A DNA stretch of 64,000 nucleotides from CAVXHV01 sp963761445 (GTDB taxonomy: Bacteria > Planctomycetota > Planctomycetia > Isosphaerales > Isosphaeraceae): NCBI GenBank assembly GCA_963761445.1, contig CAVXHV010000005.1, positions 620,001 to 684,000 on the forward strand, given 5' to 3'. Both the position numbers and the translations under genes were made by a program. This document shows positions 1 to 9,516 of the stretch, piece by piece. The notes beneath the pieces are model-generated. The model searched no databases. It had not been told where the DNA came from and worked only from the letters and a program-made list of their open reading frames with translations. How positions within the stretch are numbered: position 1 is the first letter of the stretch; each line of letters opens with the position of its first letter.

Positions 1-3000
1 TGGCTCCCATCATCATTGTGAAGAGCCCGGTGAGCCCGATGAGGAAGGCGATATCGCTCAAAAAGGGGATGGGCAACGGTATCGTAACCAGGCGCAGCGC
101 GAGCGACGCGAACAGGAGACCAACTCCGGACCAGACACCTCCACGAATCGGGATCGGTCCGCTCGCGGCAACACGGTTGGCGAAGTAGAGGCTGATCAAG
201 GGGACAAGGAAGCCGTGGCTATAGTTTTCGTCGGTCGTCCAGACGTAGTAGAAATGTCCCAGATTGACCCAGAAGATCCGCACGAACATGGCCAGGCACA
301 CGAGTCCGCAGAGGAAGCCCGTGTGCTGCGTGGGGTCAGTTGCAGCCGTGGAAACCAACGTGGCCAGGCTGTGGTGTTGCCCCGGACGATCGGGTTTCGC
401 GGGAGACTGCTTCCATTTCACGGCCATGTTCGGTCGTCCTTCGCGTTGCCAATCGCTTGGGTTCAGTTTGCCTTTACGCCCGTCGATCGGGTGAGGGTCG
501 GTGCGCTGAATGTCAGTTGCCCGGCGTGTGATGTCATCGCTGAATGCAACGGCTGACGCCAACCGGAGTGCCGCCTGACGCTGAACGTCGTCATCGGACC
601 GATAGGAGATATCAGCCAGGTTGAACCACCAGGACCGCCGGACGGTCGGGTCATCGATCGAGTCGATCGCCTGACGATAAAGCTGGTCGGATTCTTTGAA
701 ACGTGAGCGGAGGGCGAGCGCTTCTGCGCATGCGGCGAGTGTGAGCGGCCCAGCCTCGCCTGGAGAGAGCGGAAGTGGCGTCGATTTGAGTATGCGGTCC
801 AGCACTGTCTCCGCTTCACTACGTCCTCGCTCGCGTAGAAGGCGCACAGTCGCGATCATTACAATCGGACTTTCCGGGAGCACGCGCGACCATTCTTCGA
901 AGGTCCATACATTCTGGAAGATGAATTCCGCGACGATCTCGCGCACGGTCTCTTCACCAGGCAGCAAGTAGCGGGGAACCGCCGGGTCTTCACTAAATCG
1001 CGGCACGCGATGTCGAGATGACCTGTCCGGAACGGCAAAGGAAAGCGCGCGTCCAAAAAGCGCAAGTGCGTCGTCTTTTTTCCCCGCTGCCAAAAGCCGG
1101 CGAGCACTCCAAGCGAGGCTGATGGCATCGCGACTGAGGCCCAGACTGCGCAGCGGGACGGAATTCACACTATCAACCGGCTCAAGCTGTGCCCGGGCAA
1201 GACGCGCCTGTGAGTTGATTGGTGAAGCAGCCAGAGCGCGATCCAGAAGCGCGACGGTTTCCCCAGATGATTGGTTTTCGTCTGCCTGGAGATTGCCAAG
1301 GAAAATAGCCCAGTTAGCAAGATGCGCGGGGGTGGAGGTTAACCAGGTTACCGGGGGTTGGACCGAGCTGGGCAGCGGCATGCGCTGGATTGCCGGATCT
1401 CTGGTCAAGAGCCGATCGGTCACAATCGCCGCCGCAAAGGAATCTTGAGCCCACGACCAGGAGAGAGTGCAGCCGAGGAGACCGGCTGCAAGCACGAAGA
1501 GGAGCGCAACAGGGCCAGCCAGCGCGATTGGTGGAGTCCAGCAGGACGGCTCGCGCTCCAGAGTTGGCATGAGACTGGATCCATTGAGCTTCTTTGTCGC
1601 AATCTTGCTTGGGTTTGCCGCAATCTGGCGCGCCGGTGCAGATCGGTGAACCGCGAGGATGTCCTTGGCCGAGGGCCATTCCGTATTCTTGACCGGCGAG
1701 GTTGCCACATGTCTGGGCGGAGCCTCGTATCCGGGATCATCCTGCACGAGTGGAGCAGATGGAATGCTCACCGGTTGCTCGCCCGGGATAAAGGGCTCAT
1801 CGCCGGGGTACTCGACCGCTATCCCAGGCTCAAGCTGAGGCTCAGTCATCGAGCTCGAGGAACGTTCAATCGCTACGGGCTCGATCTCGGAGAGCACATC
1901 CTCGATCTGGTACTCCGGAACCACTTCGACTGAACAGACAGGAGCGGGCTCCTCGGGTGGGGAAACGAGAGAAACGTCAGTTGGTTCGGGTGGCTCGGCA
2001 ACCGGAACTGCTACAGCTTGAGCGAGGGCTGGGCGAGTGTTGGCCGGATCGGGTCGATCAACAGTTGAGACTATTGCATCGTGAGCCAAAAGTGAGGGAG
2101 TCTCGGCCAGGACGGAGGGATCGGTCGTCGGGGCTGACGGAGCGGGTAGTGCTTCGACTGGAAGCTCTGCCGGCAATTCCGGAAGCTGTTGTTCACGGTC
2201 AGCAGATTCCGCCGGGCTGATCGGAGGCGGGACGGTTAGCCGGCCGGCGATCGGTTCGGGCTCGAGTTCCTGCACGGGATTGGGGTTGGCGGGTACCTCA
2301 ACGAGAGGAGCACGAGCCTCTCGAATTGGAATCGGCTCGAGATCGGACCGGTAAACCGGGCGACTGAACTCTGGACTATTCAGCCTGTTATCGGCGCGCG
2401 CAGATACCTGGGCACTCAGGGTCTTCCAACGGGTTTCCCATTGCTCGCGGCAAACGGGTGGTGTCGAACCGTATGGCTTTGGTTCACGCGACGTCGCAGT
2501 AGCAAGTGGCTCTAGCTTGATTCGACGAAGGGTCGCCGTGTGCACAATCAGCGGTTCTGCAACTCGGTGGAAAGTTGCGGCGATCAGAGGCATACTCTGG
2601 GACATGGGTGCTGGCATCGGATCGGGTTCAACTTCGGCGAGTGGCGGCTTTTCGATCGCATCTTCACGAGGCGGCGCAGGGCCCGCGTACATTTGCCAGT
2701 CTGGTTCGGCAGACTTGTCCTGCCGGAGGGTGAAACAATATGGCCCGGCGCGAAAGGGGACGTTAAACGGCAGGGCGCATACGCCACCCAGGCGCTGACC
2801 ATTGATCAGGATGGGATAATCGCTGCTAGCCGGCAGGAGACGCCATGACAACCCCCGGCGCTGCAAGCGGCAGATTTCATCGGGCAGATCGGGCGCCGTG
2901 AGCCGCACTTCAGAATGTGTGGCACGGCCGATGCGGACGGAGATCCAGGGGAGCTCCACGACGCGGATCGGGCCCGATTCACGATCCTGGATGTGGAGGC

Positions 3001-3016
3001 AAGCGGATTCCGTCAT
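1..3016 (-). CDS. FHA-like / TPR / exosortase fusion protein, C-terminus beyond window
   Basis: One frame stays open from the ATG at 3016 to the window edge, at least 1005 residues. The ATG has a strong ribosome site (GGGAGGAG) about 10 bases upstream and lies 42 bases after the stop of the Wzz fusion gene. Order seen: an FHA-like fold at about residues 25-95 (VRIGR, then LINGQRL) that lacks the usual S-x-x-H phosphothreonine pocket; a long Pro/Glu-rich linker; a membrane segment near residue 520 (ALLFVLAAGLLGC); a helical, TPR-like region; and from about residue 865 a multi-pass exosortase N-terminus with the motif DENYSHGFLVPLIS. I translated 425-565 codon by codon and found no stop between the TPR part and the internal ATG at 427. 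Exosortases sort PEP-CTERM proteins and usually sit in exopolysaccharide loci. The fusion is seen; the role is inference. Alternative: two genes whose separating stop was lost to sequence error. Confidence 0.75.
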   Translation of the reverse strand, partial: MTESACLHIQDRESGPIRVVELPWISVRIGRATHSEVRLTAPDLPDEICRLQRRGLSWRLLPASSDYPILINGQRLGGVCALPFNVPFRAGPYCFTLRQDKSAEPDWQMYAGPAPPREDAIEKPPLAEVEPDPMPAPMSQSMPLIAATFHRVAEPLIVHTATLRRIKLEPLATATSREPKPYGSTPPVCREQWETRWKTLSAQVSARADNRLNSPEFSRPVYRSDLEPIPIREARAPLVEVPANPNPVQELEPEPIAGRLTVPPPISPAESADREQQLPELPAELPVEALPAPSAPTTDPSVLAETPSLLAHDAIVSTVDRPDPANTRPALAQAVAVPVAEPPEPTDVSLVSPPEEPAPVCSVEVVPEYQIEDVLSEIEPVAIERSSSSMTEPQLEPGIAVEYPGDEPFIPGEQPVSIPSAPLVQDDPGYEAPPRHVATSPVKNTEWPSAKDILAVHRSAPARQIAANPSKIATKKLNGSSLMPTLEREPSCWTPPIALAGPVALLFVLAAGLLGCTLSWSWAQDSFAAAIVTDRLLTRDPAIQRMPLPSSVQPPVTWLTSTPAHLANWAIFLGNLQADENQSSGETVALLDRALAASPINSQARLARAQLEPVDSVNSVPLRSLGLSRDAISLAWSARRLLAAGKKDDALALFGRALSFAVPDRSSRHRVPRFSEDPAVPRYLLPGEETVREIVAEFIFQNVWTFEEWSRVLPESPIVMIATVRLLRERGRSEAETVLDRILKSTPLPLSPGEAGPLTLAACAEALALRSRFKESDQLYRQAIDSIDDPTVRRSWWFNLADISYRSDDDVQRQAALRLASAVAFSDDITRRATDIQRTDPHPIDGRKGKLNPSDWQREGRPNMAVKWKQSPAKPDRPGQHHSLATLVSTAATDPTQHTGFLCGLVCLAMFVRIFWVNLGHFYYVWTTDENYSHGFLVPLISLYFANRVAASGPIPIRGGVWSGVGLLFASLALRLVTIPLPIPFLSDIAFLIGLTGLFTMMMGA

Positions 3017-3057
3017 CGTGGGGATCGACTCCTCCCTGAGCCACACCCGGAGCGGCT

Positions 3058-6000
3058 TTAACCGCGGTCGACAAATAAATCCGTTCCACCGGAGAGCCAG
3101 CGGTTCCAGGTTCCACCCAGAGCACTCGCCGAGATCGCGACAGCCGGCAGCTCGACAGTCCAGTGCACGACCGACCATAGACTAAAGCCAATGGCGGCCC
3201 CGATCAAGCCAAAAGCGAGCGTGCGGTCGGCGGATCCAACACGTTTGACAACACCTGGCAAGCGATAGAGCACCCAGAGCACGGCCGCGATGAGAAGCGT
3301 CAAGCCGATCACGCCGGATTCGGTGGTCCATTGCAGGAAGCTGCTCATCGCCGTGGTCGAGGATAGGTCGCGGGTCTTCACGTACGGGTGGATCGTGCCG
3401 AAGCTGCCGAAACCTGTGCCGATGATCGGGAAATTGCGAAAGATCGCCAGACTGTCGGTCCAGAGGAGCTGAGCCTTCTCCCACGATACGGAAGCGACTG
3501 GGGGTGGGCCTCCCACCACGGCCGGCCACAGGGCGCCGGAAGCCGCACCGAGCCCGACGGAGGCCAGAAGAAGCGTCATCAAGCCAAGCGCCCAGCCTCG
3601 CGAGCCTGCAACGGAAGTGAGCCCGACGGCTGCGACTCCAACGAGAAAAGGAACACAGAACCTTGGACCGGAGGCCATGCCCACGAGAAAAGCAGCTCGA
3701 GACAAGAAGGATCAATAGCAGCACAATCAGGCTGCCCTGTCCGTGGTGGCTCAAGCGGGACGAGAGGGACTCGCGGCTGCCGCGCGCCGAGAGCATGTGC
3801 AGAATGATTGCCAGACCCAGCGGCAAAGCGAGTGATCCGAAGGCCAGGAACGCACCGGTGCTCGCCATCATCGTTCCCAAGAGCACGGGTTCCTCGGGAA
3901 CGAGCACGGCGGGCTGGGCAGGCGCTCGACCGGGCGAGGGAAGCGAATCGCCCAGCCGGCGCAGGCTGCTTGAAGAAGGCGAGTCCAGGAGATCGCTGCT
4001 GGACGGTGCCCACACGGGTGCTGCCCCCGGCCGAAAGGAGCCGAAGAGTCCTTCGACTCCGCCTGTGATTTGCACGAGGTCGATTGCCCCGTTCAGAAGG
4101 AAGGCCGCCAGCACGCACCCCCAGACGAGATAGAGCCGCTTGAGACGATCTGCAAAATGCGAGACGGCCCAGAAGACTCCCAAGCACGCGAGGGCTCCGA
4201 AGAGCCAGCGCAGCGTGGCGGAGCGATCGAGAGTTGCCGGTGAGCGGCTACGAGCTGGCTCACCGAGCTCAACCGAGGGAAAGTCAGCGCGTGCCAGATC
4301 GGGAATCACGCCAAGCGAATAGATCTCCTGTGCTTGAGGCGAAAGCCTGTACGCGAGCGGAGCGGGCAACGGTAAGAGCTGCAAGAGGCCGAGGCCCAGT
4401 GCGAGAAACGCCAGCAAGGTCAGCGGGCTCTTGAGGATCGGCAGACGTCGCTCGAGCAAGAGCCGGACGAGCAATGCCGAACACAATGCCAGCGCAAGCG
4501 ATGCGAACACCGGGCGGAACCACCAGACCACTCCGCCAAAGCAAAGTGCGCTGCCCAGAACGAGTGCCACCACGAGAGCAGTCAGAACGGCATCGATCGT
4601 GGTCAAGATTCTGGAGTATCGGTTCACGATCAGTGATTCCTCAATTCGATGCACGAAGCCCGGTTGAGCAAGCGACCTTATCCTGCCGCCAGCGAGCGCG
4701 AGCGATTCGGGCTCACCAGCCGGTGCTGCGAGACTGCTGGAGAACGAAAGCGGTTCGTAGCCGTAGCTCGACCAGTTGTTGATATCTTCCGAGAGTCCGT
4801 TAAAGACCACGCCGGCAATGGCGACGCCCGACTGCTCGAGCATTGCCTTGGCGCGGTGCAGCGTGATCAACTGCATCGCGCCGGAGCGAACAACGAGGAG
4901 CGATGAGTCGACAATTCGGCCGAGCACGCGGCAGTCGGCGAGGCCGAGGATGGCCGGACCGTCAAGGATCACGCGGTCATAATGGTGCGAGAGCGCCAGC
5001 AGCAGTTGGCGTAATTCGAGTGTGCCCAGGATTTCGATGGGAATGGATCGCGTGTCGCCGGTCGGGATGAAGTCAAGGTTGGGAAGCTCGGTATGGCGAA
5101 CGGTGCGCTGCCAGGGGAGCTCGCCCCGCAGCACGTCAACCAAGCCGTGAATTTCCAGTTCAGGATCCTGTTCGATAAAGACGGCAGCCAGGCTGGGCCG
5201 GCGCAAGTCGACGTCGAGCAGGAGGGTGCGCTCGCCAGCCCGGGCGCAGGTGGCGGCGAGGTTGAGCGCTGTCGTGCTCTTGCCTTCGCCGGCCTTGGCG
5301 CTGGTGACGAGCAGGGTGACGATCGGGCCGTTGCGGTCAGCGACGCCAAGGAGACTGGCGCGGATGTTGCGGTAGGCGTCGGCCTCGATGGAGTCAGGTG
5401 TCGCATGCGTCCAGAGATGACCTGCGCGATGCGTCAGCGATGAACGGCGAATCCGCGGCACGACACCCAGCAAGGGCAGAGTCAGGCCATGCGACGCGTG
5501 CTCGGGAATCTTGACGGAATAGTCGATGTGCTCGAGCAGGCAAACCAGGCCGATTCCCAGGGCGAAGCTCAAGAAGATTCCCAGGCTGATCAAGAGCGGC
5601 CGGTTGGGCTTGATCGGCGTTGTAGGCTCAGCGACGCTCGAAGGAATTCTCACGCAGGGACTGTTCACGACTTGCAGTCTCAGGATATCGAACTGCATCA
5701 GCCTATCTTTCATCCGGACAATTTGCTGCGCGCGATCCTCACGATCCTTGAGCATCGCCAGAATTCTCTGATGCTCGGGAATCGACTTCTGCATCTCGGC
5801 GAGAAGCTTGTCGTGCTCTTCGCGGTCGGCGTCCAGCTCGCGATTGCATTGCTCCAGAATCATCTCGGTCGGCGTCGGAAGCTTTTCCTTCTTGATCGAC
5901 TTCAGCTCTTCGAGCTCGTCGAGCACGTCGTCGAGCTGCCCGGCCATCCGCTTGACGACGGGGTCATTGTTGAAGCCGCGGATGTGCCTGCGCATCTCGT

Positions 6001-6892
6001 CGAGGCCACGGGTATACATTTTCTTTACCCGGTTCAGCTCAGCAATCCGGGCGGCTCGACTGCCGGCTTCAGGGTCAAAATCGTACTTTGGCATCATCTG
6101 GGCCATCGCCAACTGCTGCTGGAGCTCGCCGAGCTTGAATCGTTTCTGGGACATGATCGATCCCAGACTTACAAATCGCTCTTCGAGGATGCTGCGACCG
6201 CCGGGCCCGATCGTATTTGTCTTTCCAAGGGCAGCCACGATCGTTTCATCGAATCCCTTGGACTCTCTCACGAGGGCTTCCAGTCTGCTTTCAGCGTATT
6301 GTTTTACTTTGTCCAGCTTGTCGTCATTTTCCAGCTTGGCATTTTTCTGGAGCTGAAGGAGCAGCATTTCGAGTAGTCTTTTGGTGCGTGCCGGGTCGTT
6401 GCCTTCGAGCGACACCACGAAGAGGTTAGTGTTCTTGAGTCGCAGCACGTTGAGCGAGCGGAAGAGCTCGAAGGCCGGGTCGACGAATTGGTCCAACTCG
6501 CGGGAAATAACAGGGTCGCTGACAACTTCCTGGGCGAGCCCTCGGCTGCGCAGCCTTGCTTCCTGGTTGGGGACGTAGCTGGCGGTAACCGACGGGTCGT
6601 GCCGGCCCGGCTCATGGGTCATGAGGGCCGAGAGCTCAGGGTCGATGGCCGGGGGGTTGATCTCGATCTCACCCTTGGCCAGGTAGACCGGCGGCAGCCG
6701 GAGCACCAGGATCGAGCCGGTGATGGCCAGGGGCACGGCGATGGCCAATACCATCCAGAAGCGACGGCGCAGGGCCCGCAAGTAGTGAGACGTGGTTTTC
6801 ACCGCGGCGGGGTTGATCGCGAGCGCAGTGGGCGTGCTTTTGTTCAATACCGCCGGAGCCGCGTAGTCTCTGTGGACCTGAATTCCATCCAT
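3058..6892 (-). CDS. Wzz / BY-kinase / O-antigen ligase triple fusion (one frameshift)
   Basis: Polysaccharide co-polymerase, tyrosine autokinase and ligase/polymerase in one polypeptide of about 1278 codons. Seen in order: membrane segment at about residues 43-66, Wzz domain, long periplasmic coiled coil, second membrane segment, then a BY-kinase with Walker A (SAKAGEGKSTTALN), Walker A' (LLLDVDLRRP) and Walker B (DRVILDGPA), followed by about ten membrane segments and the Wzy_C/O-antigen-ligase loop. The kinase tail has only a weak tyrosine motif (SSYGYEP) where classical Wzc has a Tyr cluster. The start has an excellent AAGGAGG site 6 bases upstream. The reading frame breaks near 3690-3705: the ligase C-terminus (from AFLVGMASG) continues in another frame to TAA at 3058. 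Wzc is normally Wzz plus kinase; the ligase is normally separate. The unit probably controls chain length and assembly at the inner membrane. Confidence 0.8.
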
Positions 6893-7016
6893 TGTTGCCT
6901 CCTTAGCAGGATCGTGCCGTCATCCGCCGGCTCCAGGAGCCGGAAACGGCAGAGGTTCACCGGCAACGCGTTCGACGACGTGCTCGAGCGTACCCGGCCG
7001 GAGCCAGTCCAGCCGG

Positions 7017-8504
7017 TCAGCGAGCGCAATCAGACAGGCGCTGCAGGTAGCGAAAGACGATGTCTGCGGCCGGGGACGAGTCGGGCGATAGGAGAAGGCT
7101 CACAGTGAGCCAGCGTCCCTGGCCTGAGGAGAGTCGAAAGATCGCCGAAGGTCCCGACAGCACGGTTGCGTCTACTTGTGCCTGCGATGAATTTCGAGGT
7201 CGATTCTCCTGGTATGAACCGTCGCTTTCGGAACTGAACTGAACGAACTCGCAGCCCAGCTTATGAGCGGCCTCGTTGACGATTTCATAGGCGGCCTGGG
7301 CCGTCGCGCAGAGCTCGACGCGCTGAATGGCTTCCCAGGCGAGCTTGGCGACCTGCCGCTCCTGGCGTTTACGCTTCATCCTTTCCTGCAAATCGTCACG
7401 CAAGCTGGTCAGCTCGTCGCGGCGGCTGGTGAGGACGAGCAGGAACACCAGGCAGCCCGAAATTCCCAGTACGAGAGTGAGATACTCATTCGAATACGCA
7501 ACGCCAAGCATCACGGCTCCGCAAAGGCCCGCCGAGAAGGCAAAGAGAATGAACGCGGCCTGCCGCGGATTGAGCCCCAGCCCGATGAGGAGATGATGAA
7601 CGTGGCGGCGGTCGGCCGCACTGAGCGGCAAGTTGCGCACCCAGCGTCTGAAGATGGCCATGGCCGTATCGGAAATCGGCAGGCCCATCGCCAGAATGGG
7701 AAACAGGATCGAAATGGCCGAAGGTCCTTCCATCGAACCTTCGACCCCGATCACGCCGATCAACAGACCGATCAAGAGCGCACCGCTGTCGCCCAGGAAG
7801 ATGCACGCTGGATGCCAGTTGTAGAGCAAGAAGCCGGCAAGGCTTCCGGCGAGGGCGACGGCCATGACGGCGACCTGGTAGTTTTCGTTGTGGATCGCGA
7901 CGAGCGCCAAGGTTCCGCTCACCAGCAGCCCCACGCCGGAAGCGAGGCCATCCATGCCGTCGATCAAGTTCCAGATGTTCATACACCCCAGAAACCAGAA
8001 CAGGGTGATGAGCAGACTGGGCAGCGCCAGCTCGACGGAATATCCCAGGACGTTGAAATGGGCCGAGGGGAAGCCGAGATCAAGACTCAGGCTGAGCACC
8101 TCGATCGACTGGATGCGGATTCCACCCAGGTAGAGGGCCAGGACTGCCAGCGCTTGACCGAGAAGCTTGGTTCTCGGCCCAAGCGAGCGAGTGTCGTCGA
8201 TGAACCCAACAACAAGGATGATGAGCCCGGCCAGGAGCACGGACCAGTGGTGGTGCGCAGCGAACTCGCCGACGACTCGAGCACGGAACGGCTCGTGGAG
8301 GAACGTCAGGACAATGCCGAGGGCGACACCGACTGCGAGTGCCAGCCCACCCAGCCGGGGAATCGCGCCCTGATGTACGCGGCGAAACTGGTCAGGCCGA
8401 TCAATGGCGCCGACCCATGAGGCGAGCCAGGTCACGAGCGGTGTCGTGAGCACACAGCCCGCCATTGCGACCGCGAAGATCGTCAAGTAGAGGTTGGAGA
8501 TCAT
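7017..8504 (-). CDS. WecA/TagO-like undecaprenyl-phosphate glycosyl-1-phosphate transferase
   Basis: Likely starts the repeat unit by moving a sugar-1-phosphate (often GlcNAc-1-P) from UDP-sugar to undecaprenyl phosphate in the inner membrane. About eleven hydrophobic segments and the MraY/WecA signatures are visible: FIDDTRSLGPRTKLLGQ, NLIDGMDGLA, FLGDSGALLIGLL and the HVHHLL loop. After the last membrane segment there is an unusual cytoplasmic tail of about 150 residues, charged and coiled-coil first (SRRDELTSLRDDLQERMKRK), then a compact domain that could be GAF-like; WecA itself is about 360 residues and lacks this. The ATG at 8504 puts the first membrane helix at the N-terminus; in-frame ATGs at 8564 and 8579 are alternatives. 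It lies 124 bases upstream of the Wzz fusion gene on the same strand. Confidence 0.85.
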   Translation of the reverse strand: MISNLYLTIFAVAMAGCVLTTPLVTWLASWVGAIDRPDQFRRVHQGAIPRLGGLALAVGVALGIVLTFLHEPFRARVVGEFAAHHHWSVLLAGLIILVVGFIDDTRSLGPRTKLLGQALAVLALYLGGIRIQSIEVLSLSLDLGFPSAHFNVLGYSVELALPSLLITLFWFLGCMNIWNLIDGMDGLASGVGLLVSGTLALVAIHNENYQVAVMAVALAGSLAGFLLYNWHPACIFLGDSGALLIGLLIGVIGVEGSMEGPSAISILFPILAMGLPISDTAMAIFRRWVRNLPLSAADRRHVHHLLIGLGLNPRQAAFILFAFSAGLCGAVMLGVAYSNEYLTLVLGISGCLVFLLVLTSRRDELTSLRDDLQERMKRKRQERQVAKLAWEAIQRVELCATAQAAYEIVNEAAHKLGCEFVQFSSESDGSYQENRPRNSSQAQVDATVLSGPSAIFRLSSGQGRWLTVSLLLSPDSSPAADIVFRYLQRLSDCAR

Positions 8505-8616
8505 GATCCCGGCGCTTCGCTCGTCCGTGACTCGTGCGGGTGCGTCCCGATCCCAAGAATCCATCTCAGGCAAGAGCATTCGGGGTGTCGCAGTATGTCG
8601 CGAGAGGCCAATCCGG

Positions 8617-9444
8617 TCAAGGCGGATTCGGGAGTGCAAGCGTACACCAAGGAGCCGTTTGTAATGGCGTCCGGTTTGCCGCCTGTACCTCACCGTTGAG
8701 AATCCGGTAGTTGTACGACTGCAGGAATGCCGTAACGCCAGACTCGCTCGCTGGAATTACCTCGCAAAGGACAATGGGACGAACGGACTCGAACAGACGC
8801 TTCGAGCCCTTGAGGACCTCCATCTCGGCACCTTCGACATCGATCTTCACGACCGACGGGTGCGGAAGCTGGTCCAGCAGCCAGTCGAGCGTCACCGCGA
8901 CAATTGATTGTTCTTCACGCGAGCCGCCGGTCTGTATCGTTCCGAACTCAGCGAGGTAGTTGGCAGCTCTGGACCGGGCCGCAAGACACAATGTGCGAAT
9001 CGAGACCTCTGATGCGGCTGCTACCGGAATGACCTGTACGGGTGCTGAGCGGGCCGGCTGATGGCGAGCACTCCGGCGCAAAAGCTGAACAAGCCAGGCG
9101 TCTGGTTCCAGGGAAATGATGTGTCCTTCTGGGCCTGCAAGACTGGCGGCGGCGAAGGAGAACAACCCGACGTTCGCTCCGACGTCCCAGACGACGGCTC
9201 CGGGCTTCACAAATTCCCTGACCAGATCCAAAAGCACCGCGTCGACGTCATCCATTGAGCGGTACAGGTACCGAAGACCGGCAGATGGACTGACGTGAAT
9301 CGATGCTCGCAGAAAGTCGGCGGGCAGCCTTCTGCGGATGACCCAATCGCGCGTGACGTCCTCGATCATGCGGCGCAGCACGTGATCTCCTCCATGATGA
9401 AACCTCTGCCGTAGCGCCGGCGTGAAATTAAACTGGCGAATCAA
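8617..9444 (-). CDS. FkbM-family SAM-dependent methyltransferase
   Basis: Probable O-methyltransferase acting on the glycan or a lipid-linked sugar of the adjoining polysaccharide locus. Seen: the SAM-binding motif VWDVGANVGLFSF, the acidic loop after strand 2 (ISLEPDAW), and the FkbM hallmark KIDVEGAEMEVLKG. Length (275 residues) is normal. The listed start is a TTG at 9444; an ATG at 9369 (MIEDVTRDW) would give 250 residues and is equally possible. It is the first gene of the minus-strand exopolysaccharide group; the methyl acceptor cannot be told from sequence. Confidence 0.75.
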   Translation of the reverse strand: MIRQFNFTPALRQRFHHGGDHVLRRMIEDVTRDWVIRRRLPADFLRASIHVSPSAGLRYLYRSMDDVDAVLLDLVREFVKPGAVVWDVGANVGLFSFAAASLAGPEGHIISLEPDAWLVQLLRRSARHQPARSAPVQVIPVAAASEVSIRTLCLAARSRAANYLAEFGTIQTGGSREEQSIVAVTLDWLLDQLPHPSVVKIDVEGAEMEVLKGSKRLFESVRPIVLCEVIPASESGVTAFLQSYNYRILNGEVQAANRTPLQTAPWCTLALPNPP

Positions 9445-9516
9445 AATACCGCAACCTGGAGATTTGGCAATCGCGGTTGGCAGGTTGTGGACGGGGAGTG
9501 CCGTGGTGAAGGCCGG

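Noticed and set aside
5489..6376. Plus-strand frame of 295 codons
   Set aside because: Exact antisense of the Wzz coiled-coil region; Leu/Gln-rich composition mirrors the real gene and no family is seen.
7263..8420. Plus-strand frame of 385 codons
   Set aside because: Antisense shadow of the WecA-like gene, whose motifs and membrane helices are unambiguous.
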